A stretch of 64,000 nt of DNA from Mermis nigrescens (GCA_036768485.1 JAVLUZ010000143.1:2909633-2973632), one strand, 5' to 3'; positions 12,041-25,090 are shown, numbered from the stretch's first letter. The notes: generated by a model from the sequence alone, not told the origin. Translations and numbers: made by a program.

Positions 12041-12893
12041 TGGATGCCGTGGATTTGGACGGGTGGTGTACATAAATAAAGGTTCCAAGAATGACTAGAA
12101 ATAGACTATTTATCAAGATTTTTTATATTCAAATAACTTGGTATTTTATAGAAATAGACCTCTTTCCATAACTACATTGATGCAAAGCGTAATAATAATA
12201 ATTGAGTTAGTAATAATTTTAGGGCGCAAGAACATGCTCGATGCCGAGAAAGAAGCCGAACTTGCAACAGTGATCAAGGATATGGCAGATGCTGGCTTTG
12301 CCCCAACACCTAAGCAAGTGCTTAGCATCGCTGTGGAATATGCCGAGGTCAATGAAATACAAAATCCTGGCTTCAATCCAAGAATTTCTCCATCAAAAAG
12401 ACATCAGAAGAACCCAATCTGGCGCCCAACTTGGCGCTGGCTCAGGCGTTTCATGGATCGCAATAACTGCCAAAAAACGCACCAAGGGCATGCACATTGG
12501 AAGATTCAATAACATAAAGAATCCATTCCTTATCAACGGTTTCTATGAGTTGCTAGGTAGCCAAATGAGAAGCTCAATTTGGCAGGTCGGCCAAGTGTAT
12601 CTGGAATCTTGACGAATCTGGTTTTCCAACAGATCCCAACAACATAGAAACTGTATCACGTCAAGGCCAGAAAGTTGTTAAAGTTATTGCTGGAACTGGA
12701 AGAGAAAATATCACTGTTCTTGCGGCCTGTAATGCAGCTGGAGTAGCTTTGCCTCCATTGATTGTTTACTCTTCAAAAGCTGCTAGCCTTTCGTCGATAC
12801 CTCCAGAATGGGCTGGCGACCAGCAATTCACAATTCCTGGCACGTGGTACGGCTTAAGCAGCAAAGGTTGGATGACAACTGAAGTTTTCCAGA
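11653..12893 (+). pseudogene. Pogo-like DNA transposon, decayed transposase
   Basis: 11653-11823 is a 56-codon open frame (ARRYTEDDVTRAAERVIS) of the Psq helix-turn-helix type. After a gap with a (TA)n tract (11990-12037), 12230-12500 reads LDAEKEAELATVIKDMADAG, the CENP-B-type second DNA-binding domain. Across frameshifts come WLRRFMDRN, NPFLINGFYELL, then NLDESGFPTDPNNIETVSRQ (first catalytic Asp region) and AACNAAGVALPPLIVY with GTWYGLSSKGWMTTEVFQRY. The catalytic region is cut off at 12893, where family A sequence begins. At least two frameshifts are present; it is not functional. Confidence 0.85.
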
Positions 12894-13700
12894 GGTACAC
12901 ACAAATTTTTGGTTACTATAATATGGTACAGTAGCGATTTTAGTGTGGTAAAACAGGGTCTTTTGACTTTTGATTGTATATTTTAGCTAATTTCTGGGTT
13001 TCTAACGCCAAAAATTACTAAAATTGTCTCAAAACGGCGCGAAGCGCCTAAAAATTTGACGTTTTTCCATTCTAAATACAAATTTTGCCATTTTAAAGAT
13101 ATATAGGACAGACAATTTTTCATATCGGAGCGAAGCGCCGAAAAATTTTTGGAATTTACACCTTTTTACAGTTTTTATCTTCCCAAAATCTTTGTACATG
13201 TACAAAGATAGTCCTGAAAAAGTCTTTGTACATTGAGAAAATCTTTCGCGAATACAAAAAACACAGTTTTGTACATGCAAATTTTTGTTTATTTTAATAT
13301 GGTACAGTAACGATTTCAGTGTGGTAGAACATAGTTTTTCGACCTTTAGTAGTGTTTGGCTAATTTTTGGGTTTCTGAATATTTGACATTTTTCAATTTT
13401 TCCATTCTAAGCGCAGTGTTGCTTATTACAAGATTTAATTCGCATATTACAATTTTTTGTAATATTTCTGATTTTGTAGTACAAATTGTTTTAGCTTTCT
13501 CAGTCGAGTTTTATGTGTGAATTCCATCAAAAGCTCATAAAAATTTCGGCACTTCGCGCCGAACTAATATTATCAACAAAATTCAGGCCGAATTATCACA
13601 TTCAGAAGCACAATCTTTCTGTATTCGGCGAAGATTTTTACTGGTGTACAAAGACGTTTCAGGACCGTCTTTGTATATACATGTACAAAGATTTTTGAAG
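12894..13700. mobile_element. Family A fragments, head to tail/inverted
   Basis: 12894-13266 begins inside family A (GTACACACAAATTTTTGG) and ends GAATACAAAAAACACAG. A second partial copy follows, with parts inverted (TGTACAAAGACG...GTCTTTGT at 13640-13690). Hairpin motifs lie at 13036, 13127 and 13548. It interrupts the pogo-like transposase. Confidence 0.65.
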
Positions 13701-13774
13701 AACAAAATCTGTAAAAGGTGTAGAATTTCTTATTGCAAATTCTACCATTTTAAAGATTTTCAGGGGGAAGGGGT

Positions 13775-14056
13775 AAGCGGCTGCAAAAATGGAGCCGCTT
13801 ACCCCCTTCCCCTGAAAATGGCCGAGAAATATACATGTGACAGGGGGTTTGGGCCATCCCCCATCCACGCTTTGAAGCCCCGAACTTCTTTGAAAGTCAG
13901 AGAAGTATTTGACCACCCTCCCCATTTTTTGGCGAAAACCTGCGCTTTTTTGACTGTTTTTGTGTTTTTACCATTTTTGATCTAGTCGCTAACCCCCTCC
14001 TTCTGAAAATGGCGAGGGACCCCTACCCTAGATTTCCAGCCGTTACATGTATACCG
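13775..14056 (-). mobile_element. Family D element, inverted, with internal inverted repeat
   Basis: It ends CAGCCGTTACATGTAT. At its left GGGGGAAGGGGTAAGCGGCT and the reverse complement at 13792-13815 form a short hairpin. Confidence 0.55.
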
Positions 14057-14589
14057 ATTTACCCTCATAAAATTTTAAGCGATGACATGCATGTTTTATA
14101 GTGATAGTTTATCTATTTACTCTAGCTCACATTCTAAAATAATGTATCACTTCGTGAAATTCTAATGGTCAGGTACACTTTTGCCATACTAAATAATCAA
14201 GTTCAAAAAATTCAAAAGGTTTTCACCGAAAATCATCTGACAGTGACTTGTGTCTTGGACCCTGGGGAGTAGTACCCCTCCCCCTTATGGGAATGTGTGA
14301 TGCCTCATTTATTACATCCAATACCTATTGCATCCAATCGCTACAGCAGCAGTAGCAGTAGCGAAGATTCAAATGATGTAGAGTGTGCTAATAAGCAGCG
14401 ACATAGACACTATTGATGATTCAGACAATGAAACACTGGACTAAATTATTTCTTGTGACATAAATAGTAATAAACTTGATATTAAAAGGCGCACCTAACT
14501 TTGCGCTTGCCATTTACTACTGAATGGAGCAGTCGCTCATTATTTCTTTTCCTATGCCCATCTCAAGTACGTGTCATGCAATAATATTT

Positions 14590-14657
14590 TCCTTGTCTGA
14601 CCCGGCCAGCCCCGGCCCCGGCCAAAAAAGTCGCCCGGTCGATCACTAGTTGCATGA
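14590..14657. mobile_element. Solo end of a TAGTGATCGACC hAT-like element
   Basis: CCGGCCCCGGCC followed by CCCGGTCGATCACTA matches the right end of the element at 54132-54648. No left end was found. 14060-14590 and 14700-15060 hold only a copy of the GGCGCTTCGCGCC motif (14689) and nothing else recognised. Confidence 0.5.
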
Positions 14658-15062
14658 TGCTGTTCTGCGACGTAAAACCGAAAAATTCGGCGCTTCGCGC
14701 CGATTACTTCTATCTTTAGGCAGTTTATATCATTTATTGTAGGAAAAGTTAGAAATCAGCATTTCGTGCGCACTGTGAGCATTTTTTCGTCAAAAACGCA
14801 AACAAATTTGAAAAAATTTCTTATCGATTAAATAGTGCAGGTCGATGTGAAGAGCCTAGCGACCTCCGCCCGTTTTGTTTTTGGCTTTTTAGTTGAAAGG
14901 CGAAAATCCTGACTACGCCTATGGTAATAAGTAAGAGCACTGCCTTTATGACCTTATTTACGCAGCGATGTTTCTTCTTGGTATGAGCTGTATTTGTATT
15001 ATTGCTTTAATGTGCTTCATTCTGTATTTTACATTTTACATTTTCCGCAACTGTACATTTTT

Positions 15063-16600
15063 TCTTTGAAAGAAAGAAAGAAAGAAATTTTATTACTAAT
15101 ACACCAACTGATAAAATGCAAAATGACAAAATACATAATACACATTACGAATTAGTAACGGGACATGCGAGTCAATGGAATGACAAGTTTTACGCGCGCC
15201 CCACAAGATATCTAGATAAATCAAAGTTTGCTAATCTAGATTTAAATATGTTTAGGTTAGGGGAAGAAACAATGAAGTCAGGTAGATTGTTCCAAACTGC
15301 GATGTATTTGTAAAAGAAATCAAACTTTTCTAAATTATAATGTACAACAGGTATAACTAATTTAAATCTATTAATGCTGCGGGTAATATTATGATTAAAT
15401 ACAAAAAAATCATCAGCTTCCAAACATGATTTGTGACAAATAATCTGATACATCATACACAGACAAATTTGCAAGCGTCTTAATTCAAGTCTGCACAATT
15501 TAAGTTGTATTAAACGATCCTCGTAAGAAAGAATATTATTATAACCGAAAATATATTTAGTAAATCTACGTTGAACAGCTTCCAGTCGATCTATATCACT
15601 AATATAAGAGGGGTCCCATACACTACAACAGTACTCTAATAAAGGTCTAACATAACAACTATAAGCTTTAACAAGGTTACATTTATCACGCGAGAAAAAT
15701 GATTTGCGTATTAAAATACATCTAGAGAAAGCTTTTTTTAATCAAAGAATTATAATGTTCCTTGAATTTTAAATTTCGGGAAATCAAAACTCCTAAATCA
15801 CGGACAAACAAATCACTAGGAATAATTTCCCCATTTAGTCTATAAATAACTTTTTGATTATTATTACCCAAATATAGAACTTGACTTTTGGTTCGTGAAA
15901 TAGGTAAATCCCATGTAATTGCCCAGTCAAAAATCTTATCTTAATCAGACTGTAATAATCTATAGTTACGACTAATATTGAAAATTTTGATATCATCAGC
16001 AAACATATAAACCGTGCAATAAATATTATCACATATGTCATTGATAAAAATCGAAAAGAGCGTAGGTCCAAGGACACTTCCTTGGACGACACCGCTAGTA
16101 ACAGGCACGTAACCTGAAAAAGACTGATTAATGCGAACACACTGAGAACGATTGAACAAATAGGCCTTTAACCATGTAAACAAATTGCCCTTTATTCCAT
16201 ATCCGTTTAACTTAATGAGAAGTTTTTCACTATTTACTTTATCAAATGCTTTTGAAAAATCTAAGTATATTATATCGACAGTTTCTTTTTTAGCTAAGGA
16301 CTGAATCCATGAAAACTTACATTTTAACAACTGCGTTTCACACGATTTATTCTTTTGAAAACCAAATTGAAAAGGAGATATTAGTTTATTAACCTTAAGA
16401 AAGTTTAACAATTGACTATTAATAATTCTCTCCATTATTTTTGCAATAGAACAACAAAGAGAGATGGGCCTGTAATTTTCAACTAATGCTGGGTCCCCCT
16501 TTTTCAAAATGGGAATAACATGTGCCATGCTCCAAAGCTCGGGAATATTTCCAGACAGAAAAGATACAGTGAAAATAGAAACTAACGGCTTTACCATTTG
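15063..16600 (-). pseudogene. 5'-truncated CR1/Jockey-type LINE
   Basis: Minus-strand reverse transcriptase. 15941-16597 is open and contains LYRPISLC-like ENYRPISLCCS, YLDFSKAFDKV (motif A), SGVVQGSVLGP and MFADDIKIF (motif C). Downstream, frameshifted, come the thumb and carboxy end (CRLELRRLQICLCMMYQII; VWNNLPDFIVSSPNLNIFKS). The element ends at a (GAAA)n tail on the plus strand (15068-15090). The same family as the LINE at 60134-63026, but more decayed. The endonuclease is missing. Confidence 0.92.
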
Positions 16601-18854
16601 AAATAATTTACTTAGAATTTAAAATAATTTACCAATTTACCATTTCAAATGTTTCTGTTACACGCCATTTTCACACAAATTGAAAAATTTGAGGCATTTG
16701 CGCTCTGAGCTTTTGATTCCTTGATACTTATGGAAAAATTAAGAACAATGAATAAATGTCATTGATTGAACTTTCATAAAAAGTAATACAAATTATATTA
16801 TACCATGCAACTACAGTACTGTTACAGGCCAAAGCAAGTATACCTCCTCATCGTCGAATAATGCTGTTTAGTGAAATGGCTATTTTTGAGATTAACACAA
16901 GAACAGCTGTATGGATTTCAATAAAATAGAGTGTTCTCGGTAGATAATTTTAGAATGAAACTATTTTGCCAAAAAATAGTTGTAATAGCTTATGTCTACA
17001 GTATGCTAGGCTCTATAAATGCTCAAACTTTGCATGGTTCCTACAGTATACGGGTTTTGTTTCATATTTTGGAAAATGGCAAAATAATTGGATATTTTTG
17101 TGCTCTAAATTTTACTCCTTTTTGTTTTCGTGTTTCTGAATAGTTCGCCCTGAAATTTCAATTTAATTTTTTTCCAAAATTGCTGCCCTCATAAAGTATG
17201 CATTTTACTAGCGCTCTGCTTCATATTTTTTATGTTTAGACACATTTTGGAAAGCCCAGAAAAGCTCTTACGAATGGTATTCTTTTATCAGTTTGGTTTA
17301 TTAGTAGGTAATAAATTTCGATCCTATTTATTTGATTTAGTAAAGAATTCCAGTTTTTCAATATGGCCGACAGAAAGGCTATCATATTGTAACTTTTGAT
17401 GCTTTCAGCTATAATTTTGTGAATTTCTGACGTATTTTAATTTTTCAGTAAATAGCTAAAAAATTTAATGCTCATCCTAATGAGCTATGTCTCATGTTCT
17501 GAATCCTTCTAATTCGTTCGGGAAAGTTAAAAAAACCTCAAAATTATTGGAGTTTTTGAAGAATATGGTGTGAACCGATTTTGCGCCATTCCGGCAGAAC
17601 TGCCATACAATTGCGCAGAAACGATACTTTGTGTCACTAAAAGACGCGGAAAAAAATAATAAACCAAATCCATAAAAAACTCACAGAGTTACGGTACTTC
17701 AAACATCATACTTCGACATTCACCATTTTGAGCCACTTTAAGGAATTTCAGCAGTTTATCAAAAGTTTCCAATTTTTACCAATCAATATTTTCCTGCCAT
17801 TTTCAAGGTCGCAGATTACAAAAAATTAAGTTATAGTGCGCGCAAACCAAGATTAAAGAAAAATTTTTTTGTAATTTTTTGCCCAAATTTTCATGTAATT
17901 TTTTAAATTTCACTATTTTTAGCATTGTTTACATCCAGTTAAATATTTCAACTTAAATACGATTCAAACAGCATTTTTGGATTATCTTAAAGTTCCAACC
18001 ATTTGAAGATTCAAACAGTGGAATGCAGAATAACATGTACCCAACTTAGGTCTCAGCATCTATACATCGACCTGAGCATCTATACATCGACCTAAGCATC
18101 TATACGTTGACCTAAGCATCTATACCTCGACCTAAGCGGGAGCGACCTCGACCTAAGCAGCCGAAAAAACCTTCTTAGATAAACTAAGCCTAAGCCTAAG
18201 CATCATTTAAGCAGAAACTTGAATTTTCAGAATTGTTTTTTTTTCAAATTTAAAAATTTTTAAACAAAATTTTTTTTTCGTGCAATAAAAGTTATTTTTT
18301 CGTAATCAGCGACCTTAAAAATGTCAGATAAATATGTTTTATGCCCAAATTCGGAACATTTTTGGTAAACTGTCAAAACCTCAGTTTAATGTAGCTATAT
18401 TTTGAATAACTCTATCTTCACCAATATTGGTCCGTTTTTCATAAATTTTTTTCCGCGCCTTCTTTTTGCATGCCCTCCTCATTTCAATCAATATCGTTCC
18501 TTTCCACGTACATCTGCAAGTTTTCCGTTCACACCATAAAGTAAAGTTTAGCCAAATTATTTCACTGTATAGTGAAAACGAGTGGCTGGCGTATTTTCGC
18601 TTTTGCAATATAATTTTACTTCCACTTTCAATGTTTAGTTTATGTAGCGTCCGTAGCGCGCCAGTCTGTCAGCAGGTCCTTAGAAAACACTCTAAGCACA
18701 GTAATGTCAAACTTAGTTCTAAGTTTGCAGGAAGGATTACCTGCTTGTAAAGCTTATCGACTGAAAAATTTAATAATGGGCAAAAAATTAACGTAGGGAT
18801 AGGACTATCTTGATAATAAATAGAATTTATGAAGTGAAGTAAGTAGATACCTAT
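16601..18854. other. AT-rich intergenic sequence with a 20-bp minisatellite
   Basis: No gene recognised. Open frames at 16931, 18381, 18466 and 18669 look random. See the tandem repeat at 18057-18136. Confidence 0.6.
18057..18136. repeat. 20-bp tandem repeat, four units
   Basis: Unit CATCTATACATCGACCTAAG with few substitutions. A degenerate continuation (CGACCTAAGC) runs to about 18160. Confidence 0.9.
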
Positions 18855-19110
18855 AGCCATAGGTAGGCGGCACCAAAATTCTGGGGGCGCAATATTTTTC
18901 AAAGGTCAAAAAATAGCCTTAAAAATGGTGATATGGCGAAAAAACACCATTTTCATCGTTTCTCATCGAGCACTATCTATTGGCATCAAAAATTTGCGAT
19001 AAAAAACAAAAAAAACATTCAAAAATTGAATTCTGGGGTAATTTAGTTTCTGGAGGGGATATTTTGGTCTCTCGAGGGGGTGCATACTCCCCCACGCCCA
19101 GTTGTGCCTA
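18855..19110 (+). mobile_element. Family E element
   Basis: It begins GGTAGGCGGCACCAAAATTC and carries CGTTTCTCATCGAGCACTAT and the CATACTCCCCCACGCCCAG end, as in the intact copy at 42378-42635. Confidence 0.65.
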
Positions 19111-19604
19111 TAACATACCTGATCCACGAAACCTTGTGCGTGGATCGCAAGTCTTGAGTCGATGTAAATCGATTACAAAAGCGTTTAAAACTGAAGCAGC
19201 AATTACGATACTCCTTGTTTCTGTTTTGTTTGTAAATGATTTCGTTGAAGCTGTTGAGCATACTGTAGATGGTGTATCTACACGCGTTTCGCGCTACGAA
19301 AGGGAACGTTGTTGACCGCATCGATTTTGGTCAATTATTCACCGAGATACATAATCGGCGCTCTAGCGCGGATGTTCGCTATCAGACCGTGACGCTGATA
19401 GTAAGAAGCGCCGTGGCGACTTAGCCACTCCGCGCTGATTGGTCTCACAAGCAAGTCACATACGTTCTCCGAGAGGTATGCAGCGTGAGCTATCCTGTGG
19501 ATTTAATATATTATTCATAATAATCTCTTACCTTCTGAAGATTTTTATCACTTTTATGGTCATTCGCGTACCTACTAGAAATGCATTTGCGGATCAGATC
19601 TATC

Positions 19605-19830
19605 TATAGTCTGTTTCATTTAACTTTGCGGTTTTCTTTCAAATTTTTCCGTAAGAATCAGGCTACAAAAGCGCTTTAAAATTTTGCTACAGTAATGTGG
19701 CTTAGCAAATACATACGTCTCCATATGACTCGATATACTGTAGAATATCATATTTACTGTATTAGTTTAAAACACTTTTGTAGGCACTTAAAATTTTTTA
19801 AAACCTCAAAGCTAAATGAAACGGACTATA
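19605..19830. mobile_element. Short MITE, TAGTCTGTTTCATTTAAC ends (copy 1)
   Basis: Terminal inverted repeats TATAGTCTGTTTCATTTAAC and TAAATGAAACGGACTATA. TA-rich termini suggest a Tc1/mariner-like origin. Internal CTCGATATACTGTAGAA is shared with copy 2. Confidence 0.75.
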
Positions 19831-19871
19831 GGCAAATTTCGACTTGATTGCAAAAATTATTGTTTTGCTAC

Positions 19872-20100
19872 TATAGTCTCTTTCATTTAACTTTGAGGTT
19901 CTTTATGAATTTAATCCGCATGAATCAGGCCACAAATGTGGTTTAAATTTTTGATGCAGTAATACGCTTTGGCAATAGCAAGCGTCTCACTATAACTCGA
20001 TATACTGTAGAACATTACAATTATACTGTTAGTTTAGACCACTTTGTAGGCACTTTAAATATGTATATTCGAAAACCTCAAAGTTTAATGAAACGGACTA
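19872..20100. mobile_element. Short MITE, copy 2
   Basis: TATAGTCTCTTTCATTTAAC and TTTAATGAAACGGACTA ends. Same orientation as copy 1 and 41 bases away. Confidence 0.75.
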
Positions 20101-20859
20101 GAATTTGAAACGATCTTCCACAATATATTCGAAATTCTCCGAATGTTGAGACATTTCACCACAATATATTGGAAATTCTCCAAATGATGAGACAATTAAG
20201 AGAAATTTGAAAGGGGTTAATTTCAGTAAGTTTTTGATGGGGCACACGAGAGCGTAATCAGCTGTTTGCGTATCCAGTACATTACGCGTTTTATATTCTG
20301 TTTTTTCCATGCGACATTTTATCTACGCGTTTATTCCGAATAAAGTATCAGTATTAATACAAGCAGATGAAGTTCTACTATGCGAAATTGTATTACAGTA
20401 ATCTGCGTGAACCACTTTTGTAGCTGCTCGCTAGATCACTTAAAATTGACTCCGTGCACAAGGTTTCGCGAAATAGACTACCTACATATGATTTACACTT
20501 ATACAAGGTATGTAGTAGATAAATACCTTATGCTTTAATAAGAACAAAAATGCTGCCACAAGGCGTTTCATCGTTCTGCTCGGATTTTATTGCTATAGGC
20601 AATCCTGCTTCGCTTCATACATAGTCGCCCACCATTAATTCAAAAGTAGGTACATGAAAGCACGCGCGAGCGAGCAAAAGCTTGAGAACAGTACTTCCTG
20701 GATAGAAGCTGGTCCACTGTTTCATTTATCCGATAGCTTTTTTCAGTGAATCTTTTCCTAGGCTTCAGCGTCCAAACTCTGAGAGGGGTGGCGTGGCGGG
20801 TTTTCATGTACAGCATGGGTATTCAAGGAGATCAGCTCAACACTACACATGGACGTTGG

Positions 20860-21560
20860 AGGGGTTTGCCCCCTCCTCGAGAATCTGACAGACCCCCAGA
20901 AATCGAAAGATCCACAGAATTTCCGGATTTAATATTTGGTAGATACCGTTTTTTGCAATTTCGCCCTATCGGACCCCACCCAGAATTTGCCTGCTGTACC
21001 CAATGGTCAGCATTCAGCAGCCAAAATTTTTTGAAAGGTGCCTTTAAAGGGCTTCAAAACCATGGATACACGTTAAAACACGGTTTGTTTACGTTTTAGA
21101 CATAGCTCGTTCTTTCTAAAACATAAAAAGATATGAAAATTTCGAAAAAATTACAAAAAAATTTGAGTAAATTGAACAAGAGTATATGGCAGAAAATTTG
21201 ACTCTCTTGAGCCAAAAGAGCTTAAAACTCTTAAGCAACTTTCTGCGATTTTTTTTTCGAAAAATTTACAATTCTAGGGTTGGCACTTGGCAGCCTTTTT
21301 GAGGGGGGTCAAACCCATACCTGGGCATGGAGGGGGTTTGGGGGTATGCACCCCAAAATTCAATTTTTGAACTTTTTTGGTTTTTTCGCAATTTTGTTAT
21401 GCCAATGGATAGTGCTCGATGAGAAACGTTGAAAAAATGGTGTTTTTCGCCATCCCACCATTTTAAAGGCTATTTTTGACCTTTGAAAAAGCTTTCACCC
21501 CAAAATTTTGGTGCTGCCTACGTATGGTTAAACCCCCCAAGAACACATTTGGTGGCGGGT
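20860..21560. mobile_element. Family H copy followed by F- and E-like fragments
   Basis: 20860-21000 has CTCGAGAATCTGACAGACCCC and CCACCCAGAATT (family H). 21060-21280 has the F block (TCTAAAACATAAAAAGA, GAGTAAATTGAACAAG). 21290-21560 is an inverted family E copy (CCAATGGATAGTGCTCGATG). Confidence 0.55.
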
Positions 21561-21830
21561 CAACAATCCTGAAAAAACGACAAAACATTTATTCAGAGGA
21601 TCTGCAGAGTGCAATGGAACCTTTGTATAAGAAAATAATGTTGAATTCGGGAGCCAAATCCCCTTCAGTCCCTCTCCCCACACTTGTGTGATTGTAATAT
21701 TTGATTAATTATCACGAAAAATTCATTCTGACGATTTGAGAAAAAAATAATGTCCATCGAACGACACAATGCGAACTTTTATCACAATTCATTCGATTTT
21801 CACACAATAAAATCCAGTATGTACATGGTG

Positions 21831-22331
21831 CAAGTGCGGATTAAGAGTAGTGGGGGGACGGCCGCCCCCATGTTCTCAAAAAATATTTGGGCGCAATAGA
21901 GAATGATGTGTATTTTTTGATAATTTTATTCATTTTTTATCACGATTTTTCTAATTTTTCCGACGCTTCGCACCGTAATGATTATTTGACATTGACTGAC
22001 TTTCTTGGCGCTCTAAAAGCGTAACTTTCACGTTATTAGAGTTGCTTATGTCCACCAGCACAAGGATTTTTTAGTTTTTAAAATGATTTCTCAAGTTTTT
22101 TCAGCGCTTTGCACAGATTTTTGAACTGATTTTGCGCGTTTTTTTCCCAGAAATTTTTCGAAAATTTAATTTCTAACATTTTTCAGACCACAGATGATTC
22201 TATCTATCGAAAGACGGCAAAAAATCGATACTTTAAGCATAATGGACGATTTTTTTTGACAATTTTAGAAACTATTCGAATATTTGGGGTTTCGCGGCCC
22301 CCGCCCCCAGAAAGTCCTGGATGCGCCATTG
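21831..22331 (+). mobile_element. Family B hAT-like element
   Basis: Ends CAAGTGCGGATTAAG and CTGGATGCGCCATTG. Flanks ACATGGTG and ACATGTAT share ACATG, a decayed 8-bp duplication. Internal GACGGCCGCCCCCATG and GACGCTTCGCACCG. Confidence 0.6.
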
Positions 22332-22729
22332 ACATGTATTAGAATATCTACAAAAGTACACAAATAATGATTGAGTCGAAAACTGAACAATGAAATCCTA
22401 ACAATGTCCTGCAAATGGTATCGTACGCAACTAAAAATGATTCGTGTAAATTCGACTATTAGGTTATGATTAACAGTCATGTGCGATAAAGATTAGCAGC
22501 ATTCAAGGGCGGAAAGGGCTGGTTGAAACCACACCTGCGATGGGCATTAAGTGAATCCCCCAAAACCGATAGACGCATTGTTTATCACTAAAATTGACAA
22601 GACAATGATGGAATGCATTTCGTAATAATTTTTATCCATCGTTTCGCAATTTATGCAGATTAACCGGTAGGTGCGTACATATTTTGTGCTAGTCAGTGGT
22701 CATACGACATGTGCTAGACTTTTCGACTG

Positions 22730-24028
22730 TAGTCTATTTCATGAAACCTTGTGTACGGATCACAACCACACGTAGGCGTGGGAAGGGGGGGGTTGGGGGG
22801 TATGCACCCCAAGAAGCTGGAATACCCCTTCCCCCAGAAATCAAAATACCCCCATAATTCAATTTTTGAAATTTTTTCTTGCTTTTTTAGCGATTTTTTG
22901 ATGCCATTGGATAGTGCTCGATGAGGAACGTCGGAAAAATGGTGTTTTTCGCCATCGATGCTGCCCACCTACGATGACAACCATACCTGGGCGTGGGAAG
23001 GGATATGCACCATATGTGGGCAGCACCAAAATTCTAGGGGGTGCGAGAATTTTCAGAGTTAAAAAATGGCCTTCAAAATGGTGGTATGGCGAAAAAACAC
23101 CATTTTTCAACGTTTCTCATCGAGCACTATCCATTGGCATCAAAAAATGCAAAAAAAACAAAACAAATTTTCAAAAATTGAATTCTGGGGGTATTTTGAT
23201 TTCTGGGGAGTATTTTGGTTTCACGGGGGCATACCCCCAACCCCCATGCCCAAGTGTGGTATGCACCTTCAGAAACCAAAATACCCCCAGAACTCATTAT
23301 TTTTTTAAGATTTTTCCAGCAATTTTTTGATGCCAATGGATAGTGCCCGATGAGAATCGTTGAAAAATGGTGCTTTTATCGCCATACCACCATACCTGAG
23401 CGTGGGGGGTGGGGGTGTGGGGGTATGCATCCCCCGAGAAACCAAAATACCTCCCCCCAGAATTCAATTTTTGAAATTTGTTTTTGGTTCTTCTCGCAAT
23501 TTTTGATGCCAATGGATAGAGCTCGATGAGAAACGTTGAAAAATGGTGTTTTTTCGCCATACCACAATTTTCAAGGCCATTTTTAGACCTTTGAAAGAAT
23601 CTCGCACCCCCAGAACTTTGGTACCGCCCACCTACGCATACCACCATTGCACCCCCCAGAACTTCAAAGCCGCCCATCTATGATGTCAACTTTAGAGTCT
23701 ATGTGAATCGATAACAAAGGCCGTTTAGACTGAAGCAACGATCACAAGCACATATGGCGTAGGGGGACCCTCAGAATTCGGCGGACTCTCCAAAAATCGA
23801 TAGACCCCCAAAATTGAATTTTTGGTGCTATTTTTGGCAATTTTGCCCCATCGAACCCCCCAGAATTCGGCTGCTGCCCGTGTATAATCACGATACTGCG
23901 AATAGCGATTGATAAGAAGCATATGAAGTTTTGCTATGCAAAATCGTGCTATTGTAGCCGCCTGAAATAGCTACTCACTTGAGCGCTGAAAATTCATTTC
24001 CAAGCACAAGCTTTCATGAAATAGACTA
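22730..24028. mobile_element. Family G TIR element stuffed with family E copies
   Basis: Ends TAGTCTATTTCATGAAACCT and CTTTCATGAAATAGACTA are inverted repeats. The interior 22755-23660 is a run of about four family E copies in alternating orientation; 23750-23890 is a family H copy. Confidence 0.65.
22755..23660. repeat. Cluster of family E copies in alternating orientation
   Basis: Repeated CATCGAGCACTATCCATTGG or its complement near 22910, 23115, 23330 and 23515, separated by GGGGGTAT...CCCCC tracts. Adjacent opposite copies would form long hairpins. Confidence 0.75.
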
Positions 24029-25090
24029 CAATTGTTTTTTTGCAAAAAAGATAGGTTTTATACGAAACGAAGATATTATCGCTTTTTGAAATTTTCCTAG
24101 GCCGGAAACAATGAGTTTTACATAGTTTATCTACATTAGCACGCTAAAAGCATGTATTAAGGAAGCTGCCAAATCCTTAGCCAAATCTCCCAAATTTTCC
24201 GGCCGCATCAGAGCGCGCGTTGAATTTTCTTGAGCAAATGTTAGTAAAATTTCTACAGTGTACCTACTAATAGTCGTCCATTTCTGCGTACAAAAGGCAA
24301 GATATGTTAAAATTAATTTTTTTTGAAAATACGTACCTACGCAAATGATTTTTAACCAAAATAAGTCCTTACGAAAAATAGACGAGAAACGCCACTATGC
24401 ACATAAACTATGCAATTTGGCTGTTTTTGGCTTTTTTTATGAAAAGTTAATTAGGGAAAACTCATAGCGAAAATATCGCACTCGCAGTTGATTTGTGCTT
24501 CATTATACATGTATATCATGGGAATTCTGGAATTAGCCCGAAAAAATTTTAAAATTGTATTTTTGGCAAAAACTATACGTAAACGTTAAAATGACTGGTT
24601 TTTACCTTTGCGACGATGCTCATCCTTCCCAGAAAGAAAGAAACAATTAAAAATTTCACAAACAAACGGAAAAATTCGAGTAGATTTAACAAATTATACT
24701 TGAAAAAGGAGTACATAGCGCGAAGCGTTAAAAATGTAGCACTCCTGAGCTGAACATTAACTAAAACCACTCAAAAGATACATTTTCTACAATTTTTTCG
24801 GAAAATTTGACAATTAGGGGTCCCAGCACAGCCATTTTCCGGGGGTTCATTTCTCAGTAGCCATTCTAAGGGGTCGGGGGGAGATCAAAATCGTAAGTCG
24901 GCAGCAGCCAAATTCCGAGGGTCCAAAGATGCACAAAGCCCAAAATCGCTAAAAATAGCACCAAAAATTCAATTCCGCAGGTCTACTGATTTGGGGCTCT
25001 TTCAAACCTCCACGCCCATGTGTGGTCTAAACCTCCTAACTCCCCCTCCCCTAAGAACACGTACGCTCTTCATACTTAGGTATTCTGCGA
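24029..25090. other. Intergenic 3' flank of the Ig gene
   Basis: 24590-24840 carries family F fragments (AGCGCGAAGCGTTAAAAATG) and 24840-25060 a family H copy. Nothing else recognised. The Ig gene's poly(A) site should lie just left of 25091. Confidence 0.5.

Larger units (their letters stand above)
19112..20487. mobile_element. Family G TIR element with two nested MITEs
   Basis: The ends CACGAAACCTTGTGCGTGGA and CACAAGGTTTCGCGAAATAG are inverted repeats. The interior near 19150-19215 is homologous to 23685-23750 of the second copy, and 20340-20480 to 23885-24025. Two short MITEs lie inside. Confidence 0.6.

Noticed and set aside
12146..12376. Minus-strand 76-codon frame
   Set aside because: It is antisense to the pogo-like transposase, whose plus-strand reading matches known domains.
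18057..18136. Short regular repeats as CRISPR
   Set aside because: A 20-bp unit repeated head to tail with no spacers is a minisatellite.
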